The translations under genes were made by a program, and so were the position numbers. The notes beneath the pieces are model-generated. The model searched no databases. It was not told where the DNA came from and saw only the letters and a list, made by a program, of their open reading frames with translations. Below, piece by piece: positions 42,253-52,389 of a stretch of DNA of 64,000 nucleotides. The DNA is from UBA8828 sp964510855 (GTDB lineage: Bacteria > Verrucomicrobiota > Verrucomicrobiia > Opitutales > UBA953): assembly GCA_964510855.1 (NCBI GenBank), contig CAZEDB010000007.1, positions 12,076 through 76,075 on the forward strand, written 5' to 3'. Numbering within the stretch: the first letter of the stretch is position 1; each line of letters begins with the position of its first letter.

Positions 42253-43122
42253 TTAGCGCAGGCGCGTACCCTCGGCACTCGCCTTACGACGGAACACTTG
42301 GAGGATGCGAGCCGTGTGGGTGCCGGGTTTACCGGTACCAATTTTCCGTCCGTCTACCTCGATCACGGGAATGACTTCGGCGGCCGTACCTGTGAGGAAG
42401 CACTCGTCAGCATTCCAGACATCGTAACGGGTGAGATTGGTCTCGACCACGGGAAGACCCAGTTCGGTTGCAATCTCCATCGCAACTTGTCGGGTAATAC
42501 CCACTAATGCTCCCGAGTGGGCTGCAGGGGTGAGGAGTTTTCCTTTATGAATAAGGAAAACATTATCCCCGGTGCATTCCGCCACGTAGCCTTGCTCATT
42601 GAGCATGAGGCATTCGTGGTAGCCGTGTTGTTGCGCCTCAATTTTAGCTAAGATATTGTTGAGGTAGTTCAGCGACTTAATCATCGGGGGCAGTGCTGCC
42701 GGGCTAATCCGCCGGGTCGGGGCGGTGATGATCTTCATGCCTTGAGTGTAAAGGGCCTCAGGGTAGAGCGCGATTTTATCGGCAATACAGATGATAGAAG
42801 GCTTGGGGCAATTTTTAGGCGAAAGCCCGAGGTCACCCGTGCCGCGTGAGATGACGAGGCGGATATACCCATCGGTGAGAGCGTTGCGTCGGCAGGATTC
42901 GCAAACGATACCGCTAATCTCTTGTCGCGTCCAAGGGAGTTCGAGGCAAATGGCCTTAGCCGACCACTCTAAGCGTTCCAGATGCTCATCGAGGCGGAAG
43001 ACATTTCCTGCGTAGAGTCGAATGCCCTCGAAGATGCCGTCGCCGTAGAGAAAGCCGTGATCAAAAACGGAAATCTTAGCGTCCGCTTTTGGATAAAACT
43101 TACCATCAACATAGACCTCCAT
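42253..43122 (-). CDS. ilvE: Class IV aminotransferase (branched-chain amino acid type)
   Basis: This PLP enzyme of 289 residues opens MEVYVDGKFYPKADAKISVFDHGFLYGDGIFEGIRLY, the fold-type IV start with the D.GF.YGDG.FEG motif. The PLP lysine is in MIKSLNYLNNILAKIEA. Later CLMLNEQGYVAECTGDNVF and LTGTAAEVIPV fit IlvE. It would transaminate Leu, Ile and Val with 2-oxoglutarate; related folds include D-amino-acid aminotransferase and ADC lyase, so the symbol is likely rather than certain. It follows lpd after four bases. Confidence 0.85.
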   Translation of the reverse strand: MEVYVDGKFYPKADAKISVFDHGFLYGDGIFEGIRLYAGNVFRLDEHLERLEWSAKAICLELPWTRQEISGIVCESCRRNALTDGYIRLVISRGTGDLGLSPKNCPKPSIICIADKIALYPEALYTQGMKIITAPTRRISPAALPPMIKSLNYLNNILAKIEAQQHGYHECLMLNEQGYVAECTGDNVFLIHKGKLLTPAAHSGALVGITRQVAMEIATELGLPVVETNLTRYDVWNADECFLTGTAAEVIPVIEVDGRKIGTGKPGTHTARILQVFRRKASAEGTRLR

Positions 43123-43126
43123 AAAA

Positions 43127-44527
43127 TTAGAGCGAGTGGATGCTGGTCTTGCTCACGGCCATGGCGGCTTCCTTGAAGGATTCCGAAAGGGTGGGGTGAG
43201 CAAAACAGGTTCGGGCAATGTCTTCGGCGCTACCGCCGTATTCGATATGGGCACAAGCCGCAGCAATCATTTCTGAAGCACCTTTGGCGACCATCTGGAC
43301 GCCTAAGACTTTGTCGGTCTTAGCGCAGGCAATCACTTTCACCAGGCCAGCGGTGGCATCGGTGGCAATGGCCCGACCGTTCGCTTGCAGAGCAAATTTT
43401 CCGACCCGAACCTCGATGCCCTTCGCTTGCGCGTCGGCTTCAGACAGGCCGACATTTGCCACTTCAGGTTCGGTGTAGATCACTCCAGGGATTGCGCCGT
43501 AGTTTACATGTCCAGGCTTACCGGCAATGAGTTCGGCTACGGCTACGCCTTCTTCTTCAGCTTTGTGAGCTAACATGGGGCCGACCACAACATCCCCAAT
43601 GGCGAGTACGCCAGGCAAGTTGCTGTGGTAATGGGCATCAATCACGATGCGACCGCGCTCATCGAGTTTGAGGCCAGCCTCAGCTGCGCCCAAGCCACTG
43701 GTGTTAGCTTTTCGGCCCACCGCCACGAGAATTTTATCAGCGGGGAATTCAAGTACTTTACCGTCGCGCTCAGCGGTAAGGGCCGAGCCACTCGTACTTT
43801 TCTTCACGCCCGTAACTTTGGCGCCTAATTCAAATTTAATTCCTTGGGCTTCGAAGGCTTTTTGTGCGGCCTTGGCGATATCGGTATCTAGGGCAGGTCC
43901 ACCAATCACGGGGAGCATTTCCACTACGGTGACTTGTGAACCCAAGCGGGCCCAGACTGACCCAAGTTCTAAGCCAATCGCGCCAGCTCCCACCACCACT
44001 AAGCGCTCAGGGGCCTTGAGTAAGGCGATGCCTTGGTCTGACGAAATTACAGTCTCACCATCAAACTTCATGAAGGGCAATTCGATGGGGACGGAGCCAG
44101 TGGCAATAAGGGTATGTTTGGTCTCAAGGATGCGTTCCCCTTTATCCGAGCGTACAATTACTTTACCTTCGCCGCCTAAGCGACCTAGGCCGTGGATAAT
44201 TTCTACGCCACGCTTTGAGACTAGGGTTTTTACACCGCCGCGGAGCTGGCTAACCACTTTATCTTTGTTCGCCATCATCACGCTGACATCGCAGCTGAGC
44301 TTATCGCCGCCGATGATGCCGTGTTTCTTGCCATGCTGAGCATGGGCTAAAACTTCGGTGGAGTGGAGCAGGGCCTTCGAGGGAATGCAGCCAATGTTCA
44401 AGCAGGTGCCCCCGAGATTCGGGTCTTTTTCTACCAAGGCCACCTTGAGGCCGAGTTGGGCAGCTTTGATGGCGGCTACGTAGCCGGCGGGGCCGGAGCC
44501 GATGATGACGAGATCGAGTTGCGACAT
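43127..44527 (-). CDS. lpdA: Dihydrolipoyl dehydrogenase (E3)
   Basis: This FAD-dependent disulfide oxidoreductase of 466 residues has an N-terminal FAD site (VIIGSGPAGYVAAIKAAQLG), redox-active cysteines in GGTCLNIGCIPSKALLHS, an NAD site (VVVGAGAIGLELGSVW) and the dimer-interface active-site His-Glu in CFAHPTLSESF. It reoxidises the lipoyl group of the 2-oxoglutarate dehydrogenase complex and probably of other complexes. It follows sucB by 15 bases on the same strand, a standard sucA-sucB-lpd order apart from the inserted protease gene upstream. Confidence 0.96.
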   Translation of the reverse strand: MSQLDLVIIGSGPAGYVAAIKAAQLGLKVALVEKDPNLGGTCLNIGCIPSKALLHSTEVLAHAQHGKKHGIIGGDKLSCDVSVMMANKDKVVSQLRGGVKTLVSKRGVEIIHGLGRLGGEGKVIVRSDKGERILETKHTLIATGSVPIELPFMKFDGETVISSDQGIALLKAPERLVVVGAGAIGLELGSVWARLGSQVTVVEMLPVIGGPALDTDIAKAAQKAFEAQGIKFELGAKVTGVKKSTSGSALTAERDGKVLEFPADKILVAVGRKANTSGLGAAEAGLKLDERGRIVIDAHYHSNLPGVLAIGDVVVGPMLAHKAEEEGVAVAELIAGKPGHVNYGAIPGVIYTEPEVANVGLSEADAQAKGIEVRVGKFALQANGRAIATDATAGLVKVIACAKTDKVLGVQMVAKGASEMIAAACAHIEYGGSAEDIARTCFAHPTLSESFKEAAMAVSKTSIHSL

Positions 44528-44542
44528 ATAAAAGTGAAAAAA

Positions 44543-45820
44543 TTACGCGCCGAAGAGCAGGCGTTGAGGATCTTGGATGGCGTCGCGTACCTTAACTAAG
44601 AAGGTCACGGCTTCCTTACCGTCAATTAAGCGGTGATCGTAGGATAGCGCCAAATACATCATGGGGCGAATAACCACTTGGCCGTTTTCGGCGACGGGAC
44701 GTTCGGTAATGTTGTGCAGACCTAAAATCGCTGCCTGGGGGTGGTTGAGAATCGGTGTTGAGAGCATCGATCCATAGATGCCGCCATTCGAAATGGTGAA
44801 GACGCCGCCCGTAAGGTCGGCCATGGTGATTTTTCCCTCCCGTGCTCGTTTACCATATTCCCCAATAGACTTTTCGATTTCAGCAAATGAAAGCGCGTCG
44901 ACATTTCGTACCACCGGTACCATCAGGCCTTTGTCGGTGCCAACCGCGACACCGATGTCATAGAAGTGATTTTCCACCACTTCTTCGCCTTCTAGCGAGG
45001 TATTGACTTGGGGCACTTCCTTGAGGGCCTGTACCACGGCCTTACAGAAGAAGGACATGAAGCCGAGCTTCACGCCGTGGCGCTTGAGGAACTCTTCGCC
45101 ATAGCGTTTTCTAAATTCCATCACCGCCGCCATATTGACTTCGTTGAAAGTCGTGAGCATGGCGGTTTCAGATTTTGCCATGACCAAGCGCTCGGCAATT
45201 TTCCGACGTAAGGGTGTCATCTTGCGACGCGTAATCCGCGTTTCAGGGTTACGTCCACTAGCTACAGGCGCAGGTGCTGCGGTTGCGGCGGCAGATGAAG
45301 GTGTAGGTGTAGCGGAAGCGACAACTGGGGTAGGGGCGATAGGTGTTCCGCCGGCAGCCAGCGCAGAAAGCATGTCGCCTTTGGTAACGCGACCGGCTTT
45401 GCCCGTGCCGGTTACGCCGCTGGGATCGATACCGGTTTCAGCCGCGATTCGACGAACCGCCGGTGAGACGTCGCCAATGGTAAAGGTTTTGGCAGCCGAG
45501 GCTACTGGGGGAGTTGCCGCTTTAGCGGCTGGCACAGCGGGCTGAGTTTGAGCGGGTGCTGGAGCAGGTGAGGGAGCTGGCACTGCGCCTGCGATGATTT
45601 GCGCTACAACTTGACCAATTTTAACTTCGCTACCTGCGGCGACGGTAATCTTAAGCGTACCGTCGGTTTCGGCCATGCCTTCCGAAGTGATTTTATCGGT
45701 CTCGAGTGAGAAGATGGGCTGGCCTTTACGGACGACTTCTCCGTCTTTGACGAGCCAAGTTGCCAACAGGCCTCCGGTGATGGATTCGCCCATTGGGGGG
45801 ATTTTGACGTCAATAGCCAT
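44543..45820 (-). CDS. sucB: Dihydrolipoyllysine-residue succinyltransferase (E2 of 2-oxoglutarate dehydrogenase)
   Basis: A single lipoyl domain (residues 1-75, lipoylated Lys in FSLETDKITSE) is followed by an Ala/Pro-rich linker, a peripheral-subunit-binding domain (SPAVRRIAAETGIDPSGVTG, about residues 118-137), a second linker and the catalytic acyltransferase domain ending with SYDHRLIDGKEAVTF, which contains the active-site His and Asp. The 425-residue length is typical. Adjacent sucA and lpd support the 2-oxoglutarate assignment over pyruvate. The spacer upstream to the protease gene is 66 bases without an obvious terminator. Confidence 0.95.
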   Translation of the reverse strand: MAIDVKIPPMGESITGGLLATWLVKDGEVVRKGQPIFSLETDKITSEGMAETDGTLKITVAAGSEVKIGQVVAQIIAGAVPAPSPAPAPAQTQPAVPAAKAATPPVASAAKTFTIGDVSPAVRRIAAETGIDPSGVTGTGKAGRVTKGDMLSALAAGGTPIAPTPVVASATPTPSSAAATAAPAPVASGRNPETRITRRKMTPLRRKIAERLVMAKSETAMLTTFNEVNMAAVMEFRKRYGEEFLKRHGVKLGFMSFFCKAVVQALKEVPQVNTSLEGEEVVENHFYDIGVAVGTDKGLMVPVVRNVDALSFAEIEKSIGEYGKRAREGKITMADLTGGVFTISNGGIYGSMLSTPILNHPQAAILGLHNITERPVAENGQVVIRPMMYLALSYDHRLIDGKEAVTFLVKVRDAIQDPQRLLFGA

Positions 45821-45886
45821 GGAAAGGTGCTCGTAATGTGGGCAACCCTGACCCCCGTTTCAACGGAAAACCCGCCTATTTTTCGC

Positions 45887-46945
45887 TTAATTGACCCTGC
45901 GACGGCGACGAACTGCCCAAGCTAAGCCTAGGGCACCCACGGCGAGTCCGTAGGTTGAGGGCTCAGGAATGGCCGCCATAGCTTCCGAAGCTAAGCTGAG
46001 TGCCTCTGGGGTGAGATCCCAGCCAAGGGCGTCAAAAATAACTAAATCATAGCCGGTGAAGAGGCGTAGCTCACCGTTACCCGCGGTAGGGTCCATCATG
46101 CCTAAGCCAACATTATCCAAAAAATGTGAGGCTTGCTGTCCGTCACCAAAATTTACGCCCGTTGAAACTAAAACACCGAGATTACCTAAAGCCAAAAAAC
46201 GCATCTGGTCATCGATGGAGGTATCGGTCACGCCCAAGGCGAGACTGGTTTGCGAGTAACGCAAGAAATCCATCGGCATGTGCCAGGCGAAGTTAGTGGG
46301 TATACTTCCTCCATCGATGAAATCGACTACACTAACAAAACCTAGGGCGTGGCCGATTTCATGGGCGGCCACCCCAATGAAATCCATTTGTCCAGCGGAG
46401 ATACCGTTGCTACGGTCATAGTCGAAGGCAAAGGCGCTATTAAATTCAATGGTAGCATCTACCGCGCTGAAATCTCCAGAAAGTAGTCCGAGTGCTTTAG
46501 CATTGGCACCGTTGATATAGATACCGTTGGTAGTTGCGAGTATAGGCGTGGCAGGATCGGCTAAGTCTGAAGTGCGATTGATACGCCGAGTGTAAGTCGG
46601 TCCGGCGGGTAATCTACTCAGTACTGCTAAATCCGTGGTACTGGTTGCGTCCCCAATCCAGGCATCACGTAGTTCACTGTAAGGCCCTTCGTAAAAGACT
46701 GAAGAGGCTTGCCCGATGGTGTTGGATGAGCCCGCACCGAAATTGTAAGTGGCGACGTTAATGCGCACAGTTACGGGATCGGCTAAAAGCGCCTCCCATA
46801 AACTGGCAGCGGCTTCAAAACCTGCGAGAGCTTGGGGGCTGAGTGCGGTGTAACCTTGGGCTACTCCGATATCATTAAACACGATTTCGAGCGCTTTGCT
46901 GGGCGTAGCTGCGAGGGCGAGAGCAGCTAAAAGCTCGGGGCGCAT
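45887..46945 (-). CDS. PEP-CTERM metalloprotease (NF038122-like)
   Basis: A signal peptide (residues 1 to about 19, ending SKA) leads to a 330-residue secreted body with the metzincin-like zinc motif HEIGHALGF (about residue 193). The C-terminus is a PEP-CTERM signal: AIPEPSTYG, a hydrophobic helix, then RRRRRVN. The layout agrees with the NF038122 family of PEP-CTERM metalloproteases as I remember it. It is therefore an exported, probably surface-sorted protease. The gene sits between sucA (42 bases upstream) and sucB (66 bases downstream) on the same strand, an odd place for an extracellular enzyme. Confidence 0.87.
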   Translation of the reverse strand: MRPELLAALALAATPSKALEIVFNDIGVAQGYTALSPQALAGFEAAASLWEALLADPVTVRINVATYNFGAGSSNTIGQASSVFYEGPYSELRDAWIGDATSTTDLAVLSRLPAGPTYTRRINRTSDLADPATPILATTNGIYINGANAKALGLLSGDFSAVDATIEFNSAFAFDYDRSNGISAGQMDFIGVAAHEIGHALGFVSVVDFIDGGSIPTNFAWHMPMDFLRYSQTSLALGVTDTSIDDQMRFLALGNLGVLVSTGVNFGDGQQASHFLDNVGLGMMDPTAGNGELRLFTGYDLVIFDALGWDLTPEALSLASEAMAAIPEPSTYGLAVGALGLAWAVRRRRRVN

Positions 46946-46987
46946 GCGTTGAGAGTGCCAAGTTACCTGCTGGCTGCAACTGGAGAA

Positions 46988-49711
46988 TTAAAGCGTGAAC
47001 GCTTGAGCAATCAGGTCGGCTTGTTCGATTTTATGGACATTAATCGAACCTACTGCAGGCGAAGCGGCAGCGTCGCGCCCGGCATAGAGCGGGCGAACTC
47101 CTAGGACCTCTTCCACTATCGGAGCCATGAAACTCCAAGCCCCCATGTTGCGGGGCTCTTCTTGGCACCAGACAATTTTGCTCGGCTTACCAAGCTGCTC
47201 CCAAATTTTGCGTAATTGGGCGGCATGCACGGGGTAGAATTGTTCCGCTCGCACTAAGGCGCTAGCGGTATCCTTCTGAGCTGAACGCGCAGCCTCTAAG
47301 TCATAGTAAATTTTTCCGGAGCAAAGAATCATCCGGCTGGTCTTCGCGGGGGGCGTGGGGTCAGTAAGGAACTCTTGGAATGCGCCTTGGGTAAATTCCT
47401 GCTTGGTGCTGACGCACGCCTTGTGGCGGAGTAAGCTTTTGGGGGTCATGACCACTAAGGGCTTGCGAGGCTCGCGCTTGAGTTGTCGACGCAGCAAGTG
47501 GAAGATTTGTGCGGGGGTCGAGGGATAGGCTACTTGCAGATTATTCTCCGCACAGAGTTGTAAGAAACGCTCGAGTCGGGCTGAGGAGTGTTCGGGGCCT
47601 TGTCCCTCATAACCGTGGGGTAGGAGAAGGGTGAGGCCATTGGCTTGTTTCCATTTCGATTCAGCCGAAGCTAGGAATTGGTCGATGGCAATTTGTGCGC
47701 CGTTGGAAAAGTCGCCAAACTGCGCCTCCCAAATCGTCAGAGCATCGGGATGATCCAGCGAATAACCGTAGTCGAAGCCGAGCACGGCATATTCTGAGAG
47801 TGGGGAGTTGACGACTTCGAGCCGGCCTTTGCCGGTGTGAGCAAGGGGGCAATGCTCCGCGCCGGTTTCGGTGTGGTGCACGACGGCGTGGCGGTGCGAG
47901 AAGGTGCCGCGCTCCGAGTCTTGTCCTGAAATACGTACCGCATGGCCTTCCCGCAACAGCGTGGCAAAAGCTAAGCCTTCGCCGAGCGACCAATCAAATC
48001 CAGCGCCAGCGCGGAAGGCTTCGGTCTTGGCGTCGAGTTGACGTTGAATCTTGGGATTAGCTTTAAAATCGGCAGGAAGTTTTACGAGCGCAGCGGCAGC
48101 AGCGGCCAGTTCAGTTTCGGAAACCGCCGTGACCGCATCGAAGCGATAGGGCGATTGGAACGGGCGTACTCCCGGAGTTTTACCGCCGCGTGCGGCTTGA
48201 TCCGCAGCCAAAGCGGCTTGGGCTTTTTCTTGGGCCACGCTTAAGGCGGCTTCGGAGCCTGCGCGTAGCGCGTTTAACTCTTCTTGGGTAAGACTACCTT
48301 CGGCCGCCAGGCGGGCGCCGTAAATTTCCGAAAGCGTAGGGTGACTCGCAATTTTCCGATAGAGTAGGGGCTGGGTGAAAAGGGGTTCGTCGGTTTCATT
48401 GTGCCCGTGGCGGCGGAAGCAGACGATGTCGATAACTGCATCCGCTCCGAAGCGTGCCCGATACTCTAGGGCGATTTCGGTGACGAGGACAACGGACTCG
48501 GGAGCATCTCCATTGACATGGAAGACCGGGGCTTCCACCGATTTTGCTAAATCGGTACAGTAGCGCGAGGTGCGTGAATCGTGAGGGTCGGTAGTGAAGC
48601 CTACCTGGTTATTCGCTACCAAGTGAAGGGTGCCGCCCACGCGGTAGCCACTTAGCCCAGCGAGGTTAAGCGTTTCTGCTACCACGCCTTGGCCGACAAA
48701 TGCAGCGTCGCCATGAATCAGAATGGTTAAAGCGGATTGCCGAGCTTCGGTGTCGCCTCGCTTATCCATTCGAGCGCGAGCACGACCTAGGACAACAGGG
48801 TTAACCGCTTCAAGGTGGCTGGGATTATAAGCTAACGAAATACCAACCTTGCGACCTGCGGAAGTGACGCGTTCATTTTCATAACCGAGGTGATACTTAA
48901 CGTCCCCGTCGCCACCCGTGGTGTCAGGGATGTGCAGTTCAGAAAACTCCTTAAACAACGTTTCAGGTTTTTTTCCGCAGGTATTGACTAAGACATTTAA
49001 ACGTCCGCGGTGGGCCATGCCTAAGACCACTTCCGCAATCCCTAGGCCGGGAGCTCGCTCGATCACTTGTTCAAGCGCGGCCATCATGGACTCAGCGCCT
49101 TCGCCTGAGAATCGCTTTGCGCCCACAAAGGTGCGGTGGACGAAGCGCTCAAATTGTTCGGCCCGAACTACCACCGATAAGAAAAGGGATTTGGCCTGCT
49201 TGTCGTATTGGGCCTTGAGGCCACAGGCTTCAATGCGCTGGCGCAGCCACTCTCGACGTTCGGCGTCTTGAATGTGCATGAATTCCGCTCCAATAGCCGA
49301 AGAGTAAATCTCGCGTAGCCGGGCACTGAGTTGGCTGGGGGTGAAGGCCTTGCCGCCGTCCAAGTCGCCTGCAGGGTGAGCTTCGTTGGGTGGGAGTTTG
49401 TCGAGCCCGAGAGCTGCATCGGTTAGGGCAGGGTGATGCGGCGTTGGCGCCAAAGGATTGGTATTTGCCTGGAGATGGCCGTAGGCCCGGTAGGCATGAA
49501 GGGCAGCTTGGTAAACTGCTCCAGCTGCACTGGTTGTTCCACTAGCTGCCGGTGCACCTTTCCGCACCGGAGGTGTGGTCTGACCTAATTCAAAACCTTC
49601 AAAGAAGGCGCGCCACTCGGGGTCGACCGAGGTAGGGTCTTTCGACCACTGCGCGTGTTGGTGTTCGACCAAGTCCGCATTCCACTGATTGCCAATGCTT
49701 AGGTGCCTCAT
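46988..49711 (-). CDS. sucA: 2-oxoglutarate dehydrogenase E1
   Basis: This 907-residue thiamine-diphosphate enzyme decarboxylates 2-oxoglutarate and passes the succinyl group to SucB. The N-terminal segment (WNADLVEHQHAQWSKDPTSVDPEWRAFFEGF) is the E2-binding tail. The core has MAHRGRLNVLVN, the ThDP-binding IHGDAAFVGQGVVAETLNLA, and FRRHGHNETDEPLFTQP; the C-terminal domain has GYEGQGPEHSSARLERFLQL. It is the first gene of the TCA/ABC run on this strand, and its start faces the SNF2 gene, so promoters for both lie in the roughly 135 bases between them. Confidence 0.97.
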   Translation of the reverse strand: MRHLSIGNQWNADLVEHQHAQWSKDPTSVDPEWRAFFEGFELGQTTPPVRKGAPAASGTTSAAGAVYQAALHAYRAYGHLQANTNPLAPTPHHPALTDAALGLDKLPPNEAHPAGDLDGGKAFTPSQLSARLREIYSSAIGAEFMHIQDAERREWLRQRIEACGLKAQYDKQAKSLFLSVVVRAEQFERFVHRTFVGAKRFSGEGAESMMAALEQVIERAPGLGIAEVVLGMAHRGRLNVLVNTCGKKPETLFKEFSELHIPDTTGGDGDVKYHLGYENERVTSAGRKVGISLAYNPSHLEAVNPVVLGRARARMDKRGDTEARQSALTILIHGDAAFVGQGVVAETLNLAGLSGYRVGGTLHLVANNQVGFTTDPHDSRTSRYCTDLAKSVEAPVFHVNGDAPESVVLVTEIALEYRARFGADAVIDIVCFRRHGHNETDEPLFTQPLLYRKIASHPTLSEIYGARLAAEGSLTQEELNALRAGSEAALSVAQEKAQAALAADQAARGGKTPGVRPFQSPYRFDAVTAVSETELAAAAAALVKLPADFKANPKIQRQLDAKTEAFRAGAGFDWSLGEGLAFATLLREGHAVRISGQDSERGTFSHRHAVVHHTETGAEHCPLAHTGKGRLEVVNSPLSEYAVLGFDYGYSLDHPDALTIWEAQFGDFSNGAQIAIDQFLASAESKWKQANGLTLLLPHGYEGQGPEHSSARLERFLQLCAENNLQVAYPSTPAQIFHLLRRQLKREPRKPLVVMTPKSLLRHKACVSTKQEFTQGAFQEFLTDPTPPAKTSRMILCSGKIYYDLEAARSAQKDTASALVRAEQFYPVHAAQLRKIWEQLGKPSKIVWCQEEPRNMGAWSFMAPIVEEVLGVRPLYAGRDAAASPAVGSINVHKIEQADLIAQAFTL

Positions 49712-49847
49712 GAGTACCCTCGACAGAGGGTGTATTTACCATTGGCAAATGGGTTAGGAAAACAACTGCAAAGGGGAGGTTAAAGGTGGGTTACAGACAG
49801 TTTTGTCCCTTGCAGGGGGGCGTCCGCCTTGGTTGAATCACGATTCG

Positions 49848-52385
49848 ATGCCTACCCCCAGGCCGGCCAACAGGTCCTACTCAACCGAGTCGCTTGAGCA
49901 TTGGTTTGCCGCCCTACCTGAGGACTGGGAGAAAGCTTTTAATAAGAAGGACCTAGCTGAAGGTCGTCGGCTTTATGCTGAAGGTGCGGTACGGAGTCTT
50001 GAGTTACGTGTCGATGCCGCCGAGGTGGTTTCTAAAACGGAAACGTTAACCGTCCGTGCCGTGCTCGAAGTCGCCAAGGGCGTCCTCCAGTGGCGCACGT
50101 CTTTATCAGAGGAGTTTAATGGTGCTCCCTACGCCATCGCCTCCACATATGAGGTGGAAGAATTGCTCGCCGACGAAATTGATCCGTTGGGTGAGTCGAT
50201 GGCGCCCGAGCCCGTAGCACCTGAACCTGAAGTTAAGCCTGCAGTCTCGGAAGTTGAGGTCCTACGTTTACAAGTAACCTTTGAGTTAGATTCAGAGCGC
50301 TTAACCCTGGCTGGTGCTTGGGTGGGTCGAGGGCGTAAGGATCAGCGTTGCTTTGGCCCCGGGGCGATTCCCGCGGAAGAACTTTCGGACGAACAACGCC
50401 AAACCCTCTTTCGTTTTAACACCGTCGCCCACCGTGCTGGCTTTATCTACAATAAGACGGCGGGTACTTGGGATATTGATAATATCGGCCGGATTGAGCG
50501 CTTTGTGCGTGAGGAATTAGCCGACTGGCGGCGCCGCTTCCGCTTAGTAGGTGAAGATTGCCTAACGATTTTCCGTAACGAGCAACTTCAGGTAGCGATT
50601 GATGCAGAAGCGGAGTCGACCGCCGATGAGCCTGGAGGTTTTCGTTTAGCCTGGCGACTTAAGGCCGGGGGGCACCGACTGGGTGCGGCGGAGCAAAAGC
50701 TTTTACTTAAGGCGGGGGGCCGTCCGATTATTTTACCCGGCAAAGGCGTAGTGGCCTATAACGCCGCAGTTGCTGACTTCTCTGAAGACTGGCGCGGTAA
50801 AGACGGTTCCATTCCGCGTTACTTATTGCTCTCCCTTTTCGACCACGCCGCGGTGGGTGCCTTAAGGCTTAATGATGATCTTAAGACCTGGAAGGATGCG
50901 CTTCTGCGTGAGCCTCCCGAGCCCGAGGGTGCGCCCGACTACCTGCGCCCTTACCAGGCCCGCGGCGTAGCTTGGTTGGGTCGTATGTGTGAGCTCGGGG
51001 CTCACCCGCTGTTGGCCGATGAAATGGGTCTAGGTAAAACCGTGCAGGTTTTGACCTTGCTGGCGACACGTCCGGGCAAGGGTCCTTCCCTAATTGTCTG
51101 CCCTGCTAGTGTTATCCCAGTTTGGGTGGCGGAGTTTGCGCGCTTTCAGCCTAACGTGACTACGGCGGTTTTAACCGCTGATCATGATTTTGCCAAAGAC
51201 CCTGCGCCCCAAGTTTGGATTTCGAGTTATACCCAGTTGCGTCGACACGCCAAGTTATTGCCGACCGCACGTTTTACCTACGCGGTATTAGACGAAGCCC
51301 AGGCGATTAAAAATCCTGACTCTAAGACCACTCAAGCGTGCCAAGAAATTCTTGCTGACCATCGTATTGCTATCACGGGTACGCCGCTGGAAAACCGTCC
51401 GCTCGATCTTTGGACGCTTTTCCGCTTTCTCATGCCCGGCCTGTTAGGCAAGCGTGCCGCTTTTGAGCGGATGGTAGCCCGCGATGCCTCGGCTGCTCTG
51501 GGTCGGGTGCGCCGTCAAGTTTCACCCTTTATCTTACGGCGCCTCAAACGCGACGTGGCTGCGGATATTCCTGCGAAGGTGGAATCGATTCTACCTTGTC
51601 CGCTCACCGCTGAACAGCGGCGTCTGTACGCTGGGCTTACCGAAGGTAGCGGCTTAAGCGGTGACCTCGGCGGGCTCCTGCGTAAAGATGCTACTTCTGT
51701 GCTTACCCTGCTCATGCGGTTGCGTCAGGTTTGTTGCGACCCTGGTTTGCTGCCCGATAATAGTAAGTCCGACTTAGCCCATTCGGCTAAGATTTCTATT
51801 CTTATGACCAAGTTGGCGGAGGCTACGGCCAATGGCTCGAAGGCGGTCGTCTTCTCGCAGTTTGTCTCTCTCTTGGAACGGGTGAAGCGCGCAATCGCAA
51901 CCCAACTTCCTCGGGTACCCATCTTTGAACTTACCGGAGAAACTAAAGACCGAGCTACGCCGGTGGAGTCTTTCCGCCAAGCTTCTGGAGCAGGTATTTT
52001 CTTAGCTTCACTTAAAGCGGGCGGTACCGGTATTACCTTAAACACCGCGGAGTATGTTTTCTTACTTGATCCTTGGTGGAACCCGGCGGTGGAAGCTCAG
52101 GCGGTCGATCGTGTCCACCGTATTGGTCAACGTAACAGCGTCTTGATTTATCGTATGATAGCGCCGGGTACGGTGGAGGAGCGGATTGAGGCGTTGAAAC
52201 ATGATAAGCGTGAGCTCTTTGCTAAGTTGGTCGGTGACTTGCCTGATATGACGGATTGGACGCGTCACTTCGCCTCGCTCGATGCCTTGGTACGCCTCTC
52301 CGATGCCCCCGCAGCTTCAGCAGCGGCGAGCGAAGAGTTGTCGGAAGATGCCGGGTCGCACCCTGAGGGGGGCGAAACCGCCTAA
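49848..52385 (+). CDS. SNF2-family DEAD/DEAH ATPase (helicase-like)
   Basis: The ATPase core begins near residue 360: DYLRPYQARGVAWLGRM, Walker A DEMGLGKTVQVL, motif II VLDEAQAIKN, motif III ITGTPLENRPLDLW, then the second lobe with FLASLKAGGTGITLN, DPWWNPAVEAQAVDRVHRIGQ and ending IEALKHDKRELF. This is the Swi2/Snf2 arrangement of translocases that remodel nucleoprotein complexes such as RapA. The N-terminal 340 residues are beta-rich and lack the CxC zinc finger (SWIM) often found there. The frame extends to a TTG at 49803; the ATG at 49848 (MPTPRPANRS) is preferred (845 residues). It converges with rimO across four bases. Confidence 0.9.
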   Translation: MPTPRPANRSYSTESLEHWFAALPEDWEKAFNKKDLAEGRRLYAEGAVRSLELRVDAAEVVSKTETLTVRAVLEVAKGVLQWRTSLSEEFNGAPYAIASTYEVEELLADEIDPLGESMAPEPVAPEPEVKPAVSEVEVLRLQVTFELDSERLTLAGAWVGRGRKDQRCFGPGAIPAEELSDEQRQTLFRFNTVAHRAGFIYNKTAGTWDIDNIGRIERFVREELADWRRRFRLVGEDCLTIFRNEQLQVAIDAEAESTADEPGGFRLAWRLKAGGHRLGAAEQKLLLKAGGRPIILPGKGVVAYNAAVADFSEDWRGKDGSIPRYLLLSLFDHAAVGALRLNDDLKTWKDALLREPPEPEGAPDYLRPYQARGVAWLGRMCELGAHPLLADEMGLGKTVQVLTLLATRPGKGPSLIVCPASVIPVWVAEFARFQPNVTTAVLTADHDFAKDPAPQVWISSYTQLRRHAKLLPTARFTYAVLDEAQAIKNPDSKTTQACQEILADHRIAITGTPLENRPLDLWTLFRFLMPGLLGKRAAFERMVARDASAALGRVRRQVSPFILRRLKRDVAADIPAKVESILPCPLTAEQRRLYAGLTEGSGLSGDLGGLLRKDATSVLTLLMRLRQVCCDPGLLPDNSKSDLAHSAKISILMTKLAEATANGSKAVVFSQFVSLLERVKRAIATQLPRVPIFELTGETKDRATPVESFRQASGAGIFLASLKAGGTGITLNTAEYVFLLDPWWNPAVEAQAVDRVHRIGQRNSVLIYRMIAPGTVEERIEALKHDKRELFAKLVGDLPDMTDWTRHFASLDALVRLSDAPAASAAASEELSEDAGSHPEGGETA

Positions 52386-52389
52386 GACC

